Source: Cellulomonas sp. NS3 | Lineage (GTDB): Bacteria > Actinomycetota > Actinomycetes > Actinomycetales > Cellulomonadaceae | Length of the DNA: 64,000 bases | Assembly (NCBI RefSeq): GCF_024757985.1 | Contig: NZ_CP103289.1 | Coordinates: 2,852,001 to 2,916,000, forward strand | Reading direction: 5' to 3' | The notes under the pieces: generated by a model | The model's database searches: none | What the model was told of the DNA's origin: nothing | The model's input: the letters and a program-made list of their open reading frames with translations, nothing else | Made by a program: the position numbers and the translations under genes | Shown: piece by piece, positions 18,713 to 26,470 of the stretch | Layout of the letters: each line of letters begins with the position of its first letter | How positions within the stretch are numbered: position 1 is the first letter of the stretch

Positions 18713-20725
18713 GTGGGAGCCACCGTCACCGATCCGCTCGTGGGCCGCCTGGTCGACGGGCGGTACGAGGTCGTCTCCCGGATCGCCCGCGGCGGCATGG
18801 CGACCGTGTACCTCGCCGTCGACCGGCGCCTCGACCGCGACGTCGCCCTCAAGGTCATGCACCCCCACCTCGCCGAGGGCGGCGCCGGCTCGGACTTCGT
18901 CGCGCGCTTCCGCCGGGAGGCCCGTGCCGCGGCCCGCCTCACGCACCCCGGGCTCGTCGGCGTGCTCGACCAGGGCGTCGACGGCGAGACCAGCTACCTC
19001 ACGATGGAGTACGTCGACGGCACGAACCTGCGCCGCCACCTGGCCGAGCGCGGCGCGCTGACGGTCGGCGACGCGCTCGGGATCCTCGAGCGCGTGCTCG
19101 ACGCGCTCGGCGCTGCGCACCGCGTCGGCCTGGTGCACCGGGACATCAAGCCCGAGAACGTGCTCATCGCGGTCGACGGCCGCGTCAAGCTCGCCGACTT
19201 CGGGCTCGCCCGCGCGGTGACCGAGGTGACCTCGACGACGACCGGCACGGTCCTCGGGACGGTCGCCTACCTCGCGCCCGAGCTCGTGACCCGCGGCGCG
19301 AGCGACGCACGCACCGACGTGTACGCCGCCGGGATCCTGCTCTTCGAGATGCTCACCGGCCGTCAGCCGTTCACGGGCGAGACGCCGATCCAGGTCGCGT
19401 TCCAGCACGTGAACTCGGACGTGCCGGCGCCGTCGGACCTCGTCCGCTGGCTGCCGGTCGAGGTCGACGAGCTCGTCACCGCGCTGGCGGCCCGCGAGCC
19501 CGCGGACCGTCCGGTCGACGCGGCCGCGGCGCTCGAGCAGCTGCGCCGCACGCGCGCGACCCTCGACGCGCCGACGCTCGCCCGCGCCGCCGAGGTCCCG
19601 CCCACGATCACCCTGCCGAGCGCGACGGACCCCCGGCCCGCGGAGGACGACGAGCTCACGACCGGCGAGGCGTCCGCGGGGCTCGACGCCGCGCGCCGCC
19701 AGGAGGAGACGACGCGGCTCGACGTGGCCGAGGCCGGCCGCACCGTGGCGCTGCCCATCGGCACCGGGCTGCGCAGCACCGCGGTGTCGACCCGGCACGA
19801 GGACCCGGCGTCCGACCGGAGCCGGCCCGCCGGCCGGCGGCGGCGCTGGCTCGTGGTGACCGCGTTGCTCCTGGTGCTCGCCGGGGCGGGTGCCTGGTGG
19901 TACATGACGTCCGGTCCGGGCGCCTACACACGGGTCCCGGAGCTGATCAGCCTCACGCGCGACGAGGCGCTCGCGACGCTCGGCGGGCACGGGCTCGAGG
20001 GCGAGCCGGTCGACGCGTTCGACAGCGTCGCCCCCGTCGGCACGGTCTTCGCGAGCGACCCGGCCGTCGGCGACCGTATCCGCAAGGACGGCACCGTGAC
20101 GTTCTCGGTGTCCAAGGGACCGGACCTCGTCGCCGTGCCCGCGGGGCTCGTCGGGGCGATGCAGGCCGACGCGCAGGCCGCGCTCGAGGCCGCCGGCCTC
20201 GTCGCCGAGTACGCGCCGGGCGAGGACCACTACGACGACAGCGCACCGCTCGGCTCCGTCCTCGAGGCGTCGGCCGAGCCCGACCAGCAGGTCGAGCGGG
20301 GGTCGGCCGTCGTGCTCACGCTGTCGGACGGGCCCGCCCCGGTGACGATCTTCTCGGTCGTCGGCGCGAGCCAGGACGAGGCCACCGCCCAGCTCACCGA
20401 CGCAGGGCTCAGGCCGGAGCCCGTGCCCGCGTGGTCCGACACCGCCCCCGCGGGCCAGGTGATCGCCCAGGACCCCAAGGCCGGCACCGCCGGGCACCGG
20501 ACCGACACCGTGACGATCACGGTGTCGCAGGGCCCGGAGCCCATCGCGGTCCCTGACCTCACCGGCAAGCAGTTCGCCGAGGCCGAGGCCGCGCTCAAGG
20601 CCCTCGGGTTCGCGGTCAAGCGGGAGAACGTGCTCGGGGGGATCTTCGGGACCGTGCGCTCGCAGAGCACGCCGGCCGGCGAGAAGGTCCCCAGGGGCAG
20701 CACCATCACGCTGACCGTCGTCTGA
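18713..20725 (+). CDS. Transmembrane PASTA-domain Ser/Thr protein kinase (PknL/PknB type)
   Basis: The 670-aa kinase has a cytoplasmic Hanks-type domain (about 17-280): a glycine loop (ARGGMATVYLA), Lys47, catalytic HRDIKPEN (Asp144), DFG (Asp162) and a Thr-rich activation loop (TSTTTGTV). A juxtamembrane linker and one membrane helix (about 380-400) follow. About four extracellular PASTA repeats extend to the C-terminus; these usually bind muropeptides or lipid II. Synteny with Rv2175c and aroG points to PknL, although M. tuberculosis PknL lacks PASTA repeats, so this copy is closer to PknB in build. Likely targets include the Rv2175c-like protein. Confidence 0.9.
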   Translation: MGATVTDPLVGRLVDGRYEVVSRIARGGMATVYLAVDRRLDRDVALKVMHPHLAEGGAGSDFVARFRREARAAARLTHPGLVGVLDQGVDGETSYLTMEYVDGTNLRRHLAERGALTVGDALGILERVLDALGAAHRVGLVHRDIKPENVLIAVDGRVKLADFGLARAVTEVTSTTTGTVLGTVAYLAPELVTRGASDARTDVYAAGILLFEMLTGRQPFTGETPIQVAFQHVNSDVPAPSDLVRWLPVEVDELVTALAAREPADRPVDAAAALEQLRRTRATLDAPTLARAAEVPPTITLPSATDPRPAEDDELTTGEASAGLDAARRQEETTRLDVAEAGRTVALPIGTGLRSTAVSTRHEDPASDRSRPAGRRRRWLVVTALLLVLAGAGAWWYMTSGPGAYTRVPELISLTRDEALATLGGHGLEGEPVDAFDSVAPVGTVFASDPAVGDRIRKDGTVTFSVSKGPDLVAVPAGLVGAMQADAQAALEAAGLVAEYAPGEDHYDDSAPLGSVLEASAEPDQQVERGSAVVLTLSDGPAPVTIFSVVGASQDEATAQLTDAGLRPEPVPAWSDTAPAGQVIAQDPKAGTAGHRTDTVTITVSQGPEPIAVPDLTGKQFAEAEAALKALGFAVKRENVLGGIFGTVRSQSTPAGEKVPRGSTITLTVV

Positions 20726-20753
20726 CGCGTCCTGCGCGCACGGGCGCACGAGA

Positions 20754-20785
20754 ACGGCGCGTGACCCCGTCGGGTCACGCGCCGT
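20754..20785. terminator. Bidirectional terminator between PASTA kinase and aroG
   Basis: The 14-bp arms ACGGCGCGTGACCC (20754-20767) and GGGTCACGCGCCGT (20772-20785) enclose a 4-nt loop between the two convergent stop codons. Confidence 0.88.
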
Positions 20786-20808
20786 CGTCACAACCGGAGG
20801 GCCGGACC

Positions 20809-22161
20809 TCACGCCTTGCGGAGCAGCTCCACGACCTGGAACGCGAGCTCGAGCGACTGCTGGTGGTTCAGGCGCGGGTCCACGAGGGTCTCGTAGCGGC
20901 GCCCCAGGCCCTCGTCGTCGATCTCCTCGGACCCGCCGAGGACCTCGGTGACGTCGTCGCCGGTGAGCTCGATGTGCAGGCCGCCCGGGACCGTGCCGAG
21001 CGCGCGGTGCACCTCGAAGAACCCGGCGACCTCGTCCATGACGTCCGAGAACCGCCGCGTCTTGTACCCGCTCGCCGAGGTGATGCCGTTGCCGTGCATC
21101 GGGTCGCACACCCACGTGACGGGGCGGCCGTCCGCCGCGACCTTCTCCACGAGCGCCGGGAGCAGGTCGCGGATCTTGCCGGCACCCATGCGCGTGATGA
21201 AGGTGAGCCGGCCCGGCTCGGCCGTCGGGTTGAGCTTGTCCATGAGCGCGAGGGCGTCGTCCCCCGTGCTCGTGGGCCCGAGCTTCACGCCGATCGGGTT
21301 GTGCACGCGCGAGAAGTAGTCGACGTGCGCGCCGTCGAGCTGACGCGTGCGCTCCCCCACCCACAGGAAGTGCGCCGAGCAGTCGTAGGGCAGCCCGGTG
21401 CGGGAGTCGATGCGCGTGAGCGGACGCTCGTAGTCGAGCAGCAGGCCCTCGTGGCTCGAGAAGAAGTCGACCGTGCGCAGCGCGTCGAAGTCGGCGCCGC
21501 ACGCCGCCATGAAGCGGATCGCGCGGTCGATCTCCGCGGCGATCTCCTCGTAGCGCGCGTATGCCGGGTTCGCCGTGAACCCGCGGTTCCACTCGTGCAC
21601 GCGCAGCAGCGACGCGAAGCCGCCCGTGGTGAACGCGCGGATCAGGTTCAGCGTCGAGGCCGACGTGTGGTACGCCTCGAGCAGCCGCTCGGGGTTCGGC
21701 ACGCGGGCCTCGGGCGTGAACTCGTACCCGTTGATGATGTCGCCGCGGAACGCCGGCAGCGTCACCCCGTCGCGCGTCTCGGAGTCCGAGCTGCGCGGCT
21801 TGGCGTACTGCCCCGCCATGCGGCCCATCTTGATCACCGGCAGGCTCGCGCCGTACGTCAGGACGACGGCCATCTGCAGGATCGTCTTGATCTTGTTGCG
21901 GATGTTGTCCGCGGTCGCGTCGGCGAACGTCTCGGCGCAGTCCCCGCCCTGGAGCAGGAACGCCTCGCCGCGGCCCGCGGCGGCGAGCTGGGCGCGCAGC
22001 GCGTCGGACTCCCCCGCGAACACGAGCGGCGGCACGGCGGACAGCCGGTCCGTGACGCGCGCGAGGTCCGCGGCGTCCGGCCAGCGCGGCTGCTGCGTCG
22101 CGACGAGCTCACGCCAGTGGTCGAGCCCCGCGACGACCTGCGGGTCCGCCTCGACGGTCAT
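20809..22161 (-). CDS. aroG: Class II 3-deoxy-7-phosphoheptulonate (DAHP) synthase
   Basis: This 450-aa enzyme condenses phosphoenolpyruvate and erythrose 4-phosphate in the first step of the shikimate pathway. Class II features are plain: LLQGGDCAETFADATADNIR, KMGRMAGQYAKPRS, LRVHEWNRGF, GVKLGPTS, WVCDPMHGNG. M. tuberculosis AroG (Rv2178c) is the nearest described relative and is feedback-inhibited by aromatic amino acids. The ATG at 22161 overlaps the upstream phosphofructokinase stop by 4 bp (ATGA), so the two proteins are translated from one message. A longer upstream frame belongs to the other gene. Confidence 0.95.
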   Translation of the reverse strand: MTVEADPQVVAGLDHWRELVATQQPRWPDAADLARVTDRLSAVPPLVFAGESDALRAQLAAAGRGEAFLLQGGDCAETFADATADNIRNKIKTILQMAVVLTYGASLPVIKMGRMAGQYAKPRSSDSETRDGVTLPAFRGDIINGYEFTPEARVPNPERLLEAYHTSASTLNLIRAFTTGGFASLLRVHEWNRGFTANPAYARYEEIAAEIDRAIRFMAACGADFDALRTVDFFSSHEGLLLDYERPLTRIDSRTGLPYDCSAHFLWVGERTRQLDGAHVDYFSRVHNPIGVKLGPTSTGDDALALMDKLNPTAEPGRLTFITRMGAGKIRDLLPALVEKVAADGRPVTWVCDPMHGNGITSASGYKTRRFSDVMDEVAGFFEVHRALGTVPGGLHIELTGDDVTEVLGGSEEIDDEGLGRRYETLVDPRLNHQQSLELAFQVVELLRKA

Positions 22162-23378
22162 GAGTGGCCGCCGGGCACGAGCGGCTGGCCGATGTCGGCG
22201 AGCAGCGCACCGAACCACTCCTGCGACACGTCGAACGCCTTGCCGCCCGCGATGCGCGGGAACGCGATGGCCTTGAGCCGGTCGCCGTCCTCCTCGTCGT
22301 GCCCGATGACGCCCGAGTCGCCCTTGAGCGCGGCCTCGACCGCGAGGTCCGTCATCGACTTGATGAGGCGCAGGTCCTCGGCGTTGGCGGCTGCGGCGCG
22401 GGAGTAGTAGCCCGACTTCTGGACCATGACCTTCTCGGCGCCGAGCTTCTCGGCGAACTGCTTCGCGAACCACTGGCCCGGGTTGATCGTGTCGAGCTTG
22501 ACGTGCCCGAACGGGTCGCGCGGGACCTCGGCCCCGGACGCCTCGAGCTGCTCGACGATCTCGTGCATGCCCGCACCCTCCGACAGGAAGATGTTGACGT
22601 TGCCCTGCTCGTCCATGATCGTCTTCAGGCGCGCCGCCTCGGCGTCGATGTCGAGCGCCAGCTCCGGCAGGAAGACCGCGTGGATGTCCCAGCGCTCACG
22701 CGTCAGGCCGAGGCTCGGGACCCACTCCTGGGCGTCGAGCCACTTCCGGTACTCCGCCGCCGCAGCAGCGGTGAGCCAGCCGCAGTGCCGGCCCATGACC
22801 TCGTGGACGATGAGCATGCGCGGGCCCGAGCGGTGCTCGCCGATGACGTTGGCCGCGAAGCCGGCGGCCTCCTCGGCGGCGGTCCAGGCGCCGAGCGACT
22901 GCTTGATCGGGACGACGTCGTTGTCGATCGTCTTGGGGAGACCGACGACCGTCAGGTGGTAGCCGTTCTCCTCGAGGAACGCCGCGAGGTCCGCGGCCGT
23001 CGTGTTCGTGTCGTCGCCGCCGATGGTGTGGAGCACGTCGACGCCGTCGGCCTTGAGCTGCTCGGCCGCGACGTGCAGGGGGTTCTGGCCCTCCTGGACG
23101 AGCCCGCGCTTGACGCAGTCCGCCGCGTTCGTCAGCTTGACGCGCGAGTTGCCGATCGGGGAGCCGCCGAAGCGGTGCAGGAGGCCGGCCTTCGCGCGGG
23201 CCTCGGCGTCGACGACGATTTTGTCGCCCCGGAGGAGCCCGTGGTAGCCGTGCTGGTAGGCGATGATCTCGATCTCGGGCGCGATCTCGGTGTACCGCTC
23301 GATGAGGCCACCGACGGCCGAGGACAGGCACGGGGCGAAGCCGCCTGCGGTCAGGAGCGCGACGCGACGAACCGACAT
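22158..23378 (-). CDS. pfp: 6-phosphofructokinase, pyrophosphate-dependent type
   Basis: This 406-aa PFK-family enzyme phosphorylates fructose 6-phosphate. The phosphate-donor loop reads GGDDTN (120-125), with Asp at the position where ATP-dependent enzymes have Gly. Lys149 in PKTIDND completes the pair known to specify pyrophosphate, so PPi use, and therefore a reversible step, is the likely chemistry. This assignment follows described actinobacterial PPi-PFKs. The start is the ATG at 23378 with a GAGAGG site 9 nt upstream. The gene is first in a two-gene unit with aroG, which ties a glycolytic step to the PEP and pentose-derived supply for aromatic synthesis. Confidence 0.9.
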   Translation of the reverse strand: MSVRRVALLTAGGFAPCLSSAVGGLIERYTEIAPEIEIIAYQHGYHGLLRGDKIVVDAEARAKAGLLHRFGGSPIGNSRVKLTNAADCVKRGLVQEGQNPLHVAAEQLKADGVDVLHTIGGDDTNTTAADLAAFLEENGYHLTVVGLPKTIDNDVVPIKQSLGAWTAAEEAAGFAANVIGEHRSGPRMLIVHEVMGRHCGWLTAAAAAEYRKWLDAQEWVPSLGLTRERWDIHAVFLPELALDIDAEAARLKTIMDEQGNVNIFLSEGAGMHEIVEQLEASGAEVPRDPFGHVKLDTINPGQWFAKQFAEKLGAEKVMVQKSGYYSRAAAANAEDLRLIKSMTDLAVEAALKGDSGVIGHDEEDGDRLKAIAFPRIAGGKAFDVSQEWFGALLADIGQPLVPGGHS

Positions 23379-23523
23379 GAGACACACCTCTCGTTGTTTC
23401 TGCACAGCTGGCGCCCACAGGGTGGGGCGTCCCGGTGGCCCGTCGTCGGGCCCAAGGTCCGGGATCGTGACGGCGGGACTGGTGGATCGGCGCCGTCGCG
23501 GGAGGCCCCGGACGGGGACCGGC

Positions 23524-24321
23524 TCATCCTACTGACGCGCCCGCGTCGTCCTCGGGCGGTCCCGGCACCTGGACGTCGGGGGCGGGCCGGCCGCCCGGCG
23601 CCGTCGGGCCGGACTCCGCCACGGGCGCGGCCGCGGGGTGGCCCGTCGCGATGCGGGCCTTCTGCGTCGCGGCGTACACGTCGACGTACTCCTGGCCCGA
23701 CAGGCTCATGAGCGCGTACATGATCTCGTCGGTCACCGACCGCAGGATGAAGCGGTCGTTCTCCATGCCGCGGTACCGGCTGAAGTCGAGCGGCTCACCG
23801 ATCACGACGCCGAGGCGCACGGGCTTGGGGATGACCCGGCCGAGCGGCTGCGCGACGTCGGTGCCCACCATGACGACGGGGACGACCGGGGCGCCGGACT
23901 CGAGCGCGAGGCGCGCGACGCCCGTCTTGCCGCGGTACAGGCGCCCGTCCGGGCTGCGGGTGCCCTCGGGGTAGATGCCGAACAGCCCGCCCTCGCGCAG
24001 CCGGTTCAACCCGGTGCGCAGCGCCGCCTCGCTCGCCTTGCCGCCCGAGCGGTCGACGGGGATGGTCCCGACCCCGCGGAAGAAGCCGGCCTTGAGGCGC
24101 CCCTTCATGCCGGTCCCGGTGAAGTACTCGGACTTGCCGATGAAGACGATCTCGCGGTCGAGCACGAGCGGCAGCACGAACGAGTCGATCACCGCGAGGT
24201 GGTTGCTCGCGAGGATCGCGGCACCCTCGCTCGGCACGTTCTCCGCGCCACGGACCCAGGGGCGGAAGACGAGGTGCAGGAGCGGACCCACCATGACCCG
24301 CTTCATCAACCAGTAGAACAA
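23524..24321 (-). CDS. 1-acylglycerol-3-phosphate O-acyltransferase family protein (PlsC-like)
   Basis: This 265-aa membrane-associated acyltransferase has the four PlsC blocks: the catalytic H-x4-D motif NHLAVID (His41, Asp46), the RGVGTIPVDRSGG block, YPEGTRSPDG, and VPVVMVGTD. It transfers an acyl chain to lysophosphatidate or a related acceptor in phospholipid synthesis. A disordered, Pro-rich tail of about 40 residues ends the protein. I use the TTG at 24321, since GAGAGGTGG lies just upstream; an ATG five codons later is the alternative. Its place beside aroG and a FadD-type ligase parallels M. tuberculosis Rv2182c. Confidence 0.87.
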   Translation of the reverse strand: MFYWLMKRVMVGPLLHLVFRPWVRGAENVPSEGAAILASNHLAVIDSFVLPLVLDREIVFIGKSEYFTGTGMKGRLKAGFFRGVGTIPVDRSGGKASEAALRTGLNRLREGGLFGIYPEGTRSPDGRLYRGKTGVARLALESGAPVVPVVMVGTDVAQPLGRVIPKPVRLGVVIGEPLDFSRYRGMENDRFILRSVTDEIMYALMSLSGQEYVDVYAATQKARIATGHPAAAPVAESGPTAPGGRPAPDVQVPGPPEDDAGASVG

Positions 24322-24385
24322 GCTGCCACCTCTCGACCACGCCGCCCGGGGATGTCCCGCGCGGCCCGCACCGCATGTCCGACTC

Positions 24386-24391
24386 TAGAGT
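24386..24391 (+). promoter_or_regulatory. -10 element of the gene at 24398
   Basis: TAGAGT followed by GCTCTC and the ATG at 24398. Confidence 0.5.
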
Positions 24392-24397
24392 GCTCTC

Positions 24398-25030
24398 ATG
24401 GCCGCACGCCCGGACGACCCCGACGACACCGTCCCCGATCCCGGGACCACTCCCGGCACCGCGGAGGGCGCCGGTGGCGCCCTCTCCGAGCCCGTCCCCG
24501 ACGTGCCCCGCGAGCCCACCGACGACGAGCGCTGGGCGGCGATCGTCGCCGACCTGACCGGCGGGAACGACCCCGTGGGCGACGCGTCCGGACCCACGAG
24601 CACGACCGGGCCGGCCGCGGGTCCCGCCGTAACCTACCCCGTCGCCCCGGGGGTCCCGGACCCCCGCGTCGTCCGTCCCGCCGCCGACGACGCCGGGCAC
24701 GAGCGGCCCGGACCGCCCGAGCTCACCGGCCGGTCGTGGGACGGGACCACCCAGATGGACGCCGCCGACGCGGCGGACGAGGCCGAGGAGCACTTCGTCG
24801 CCCCGGACCCCGGCCCCGTCCTCGGCGGGGACCCGCTCCTGACGATGGCGTGGTTCGCCGCCGCCGGGATGCCGGTCCTCCTGCTCGTGGTCGTCGTGGC
24901 GTGGCCGACGGCCCCTGCCGCGCTCATCCAGGCCGCGGCGGCCGTCTTCGTGCTCGGCGTCGCGACGCTGCTCTGGCGGATGCCGCACCGGCGCGACGAC
25001 GCGGACGACGACACGGGCGCCGTGGTCTGA
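24398..25030 (+). CDS. Conserved actinobacterial membrane protein of unknown function
   Basis: The first 140 of its 210 residues are acidic, Pro/Gly-rich and probably disordered, with one short motif (DERWAAIVADLTG, about 43-55). Two membrane helices follow (about 150-170 and 175-193), then a charged tail with RRDDADDD. I recognise the ERWAxIVADL motif from unnamed actinobacterial proteins but know no function. The start ATG has a -10 element 6 nt upstream. It diverges from the acyltransferase gene across 76 bp, and its stop codon lies inside the first unit of a tandem repeat. Confidence 0.75.
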   Translation: MAARPDDPDDTVPDPGTTPGTAEGAGGALSEPVPDVPREPTDDERWAAIVADLTGGNDPVGDASGPTSTTGPAAGPAVTYPVAPGVPDPRVVRPAADDAGHERPGPPELTGRSWDGTTQMDAADAADEAEEHFVAPDPGPVLGGDPLLTMAWFAAAGMPVLLLVVVVAWPTAPAALIQAAAAVFVLGVATLLWRMPHRRDDADDDTGAVV

Positions 25031-25083
25031 CCGGAGCGACGGTGGTCTGACCGGAGCGGCCGCGGTCCGACCGGAGCGGCCGT
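25024..25083. repeat. Three tandem 20-bp units across a stop codon
   Basis: Units at 25024-25043, 25044-25063 and 25064-25083 share GGTC(T/C)GACCGGAGCG. The first includes the stop of the membrane-protein gene. The rest of 25084-25161 shows only a weak GGCCCGGG hairpin. Confidence 0.85.
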
Positions 25084-25161
25084 GCTGCAGCCACGGCGGT
25101 GGCGCGGCCGGCCGCCGCGTGCTGGGGAGGCCCGGGACGTCGCCGCCCCGGGCCGTCCGCG

Positions 25162-26106
25162 TCAGAAGCGGGCGAGGTCCGCCGCGCCGACGATGCCGGC
25201 GTCGTTGCCCATCGCGGCGAGCTCGATGCGCGCCTCGGGACGGTAGCCGCGCGCGGACAGCTGCTCGCCGAACGCCTGGCGGGCCGGCGCGAGGAGCAGG
25301 TCGCCGGCGGCGCCGACCCCGCCGCCGACCACGATGAGCTCGGGGTCGAGCAGGGCCGCGACCGAGGCCGAGCCCTCACCGATCCAGCGGCCCAGCTCGG
25401 TGAAGAGCTCGACGGCGAGCGGGTCGCCCTCCTGCGCGGCGTCGGTCACGTGCGGGCCGACGAGCTTCTCCGCGTCGCCGCCCGCGAGCTCGAGCAGGCG
25501 CACCGCACGCTCGGGCTGGGTGATGACGGCGGCCTGCGCGTCGCGCACGAGCGCGCTGCCCGAGGCGTACTGCTCCCAGCAGCCCTCGTGCCCGCAGCCG
25601 CAGTAGTGCCCGCCCGGCACGACGCGCATGTGCCCGACCTCGGCGGCCACGCCCCACGCGCCGCGCACGAGCCGCCCGCCGATCATGATCGCGCCGCCCA
25701 GGCCCGTGCCGACGGTGAGCATGAGCATGTCGTCGACGTCGCGGCCCACGCCGAACCGGAACTCCGCCCAGCCCGCGGCGTTGGCGTCGTTCTCGACGAC
25801 GATGCGCACGTCGGGACCGACGAGCTCCGCGACACGGTCGCGCAGCGGGTAGTTGCGCCACGCGAGGTTCGGTGCGAACAGCACGCCGGACCGGTCGGAG
25901 GCGACGAAGCCCGCCGCGGCGAGGCCGATCGCGCCGACCTCGTACGACGCGGACAGCTCGGCGTAGATCTCGGCGATCGCCCGGTCGATGCTCCCGGCGT
26001 CGTCGGGCTGCGTGGCCCGGCGGGTCTGCGCCAGGATCACGCCGTCCTCGTCGACCACGCCGGCCGCGATCTTGGTCCCGCCGATGTCCACACCGATCGC
26101 GTGCAT
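25162..26106 (-). CDS. glkA: ROK-family glucokinase
   Basis: The 314-aa enzyme phosphorylates glucose with ATP. The phosphate-1 motif is GVDIGGTKIAAGVVD, the sugar-binding ENDANAAGWAE carries the catalytic Asp, and the ROK zinc motif CGCGHEGCWEQYASG is complete. This set, without an N-terminal helix-turn-helix, marks a kinase rather than a ROK repressor. In Streptomyces the equivalent GlkA also mediates carbon catabolite repression; that role here is inference. The start is the ATG at 26106, with GGAGCAAGGA just upstream. It is a single gene convergent with the membrane-protein gene. Confidence 0.9.
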   Translation of the reverse strand: MHAIGVDIGGTKIAAGVVDEDGVILAQTRRATQPDDAGSIDRAIAEIYAELSASYEVGAIGLAAAGFVASDRSGVLFAPNLAWRNYPLRDRVAELVGPDVRIVVENDANAAGWAEFRFGVGRDVDDMLMLTVGTGLGGAIMIGGRLVRGAWGVAAEVGHMRVVPGGHYCGCGHEGCWEQYASGSALVRDAQAAVITQPERAVRLLELAGGDAEKLVGPHVTDAAQEGDPLAVELFTELGRWIGEGSASVAALLDPELIVVGGGVGAAGDLLLAPARQAFGEQLSARGYRPEARIELAAMGNDAGIVGAADLARF

Positions 26107-26400
26107 GTCCGTCCTTGCTCCTGGGATCGTCGTCCGCCGAAGTGTGCGCCGGCCCGCACGAGCCGCCCGCGGGCGGCTGCGGCAACGCGCCGGCTGCTGC
26201 GCGACAACCGTGCCGTACCGGGCGCACGGGTGCGAGCCCACGCTAGCGCGCGCGGCGCACGTGCCCCGCACGGGTCCGCGGTGCGGAGCACGGGCGGAGC
26301 ACGCCCGGCACGGACGGGTGACGGACGGGACCCGCGCCGGGGTCGGGCGGTGCCGCGCACCGCACGGCGCACACGGTCAGGACCCTAGCCAGGGTGAATG

Positions 26401-26410
26401 TGACCGGTCA
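26401..26410. promoter_or_regulatory. Operator-like palindrome upstream of the acyl-CoA ligase gene
   Basis: TGACCGGTCA is a perfect 10-bp palindrome. It overlaps the position expected for a -35 relative to TATCGT at 26426-26431, so a bound regulator would block RNA polymerase. Confidence 0.45.
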
Positions 26411-26425
26411 GTACCAAAGTCCCGG

Positions 26426-26431
26426 TATCGT
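26426..26431 (+). promoter_or_regulatory. Possible -10 element of the acyl-CoA ligase gene
   Basis: TATCGT, with a predicted leader of about 33 nt that contains a GGAG ribosome site before the ATG at 26471. Confidence 0.35.
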
Positions 26432-26470
26432 GCGACGAACCCCCGTCGCCCTACTGTCACTGGAGCCAGC

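Larger units (their letters stand above)
26107..26470. other. Intergenic region between divergent glucokinase and acyl-CoA ligase genes
   Basis: This is 364 bp without a credible gene. The glucokinase side is very G+C-rich. The ligase side (from about 26390) is AT-richer and holds the palindrome TGACCGGTCA (26401-26410) and TATCGT (26426-26431), the likely ligase control region. Confidence 0.55.

Noticed and set aside
17408-21592. A 1394-codon open frame on the minus strand opposite the LysM and kinase genes
   Set aside because: It is an antisense shadow produced by G+C-rich codon positions; the plus-strand genes have full domain matches and the antisense product is low-complexity Arg/Gly/Asp sequence.
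25084-25161. Terminator between the membrane-protein gene and glucokinase
   Set aside because: The only hairpin is an 8-bp GGCCCGGG stem with a wide loop, weaker than the other convergent terminators, so I did not list it as a feature.
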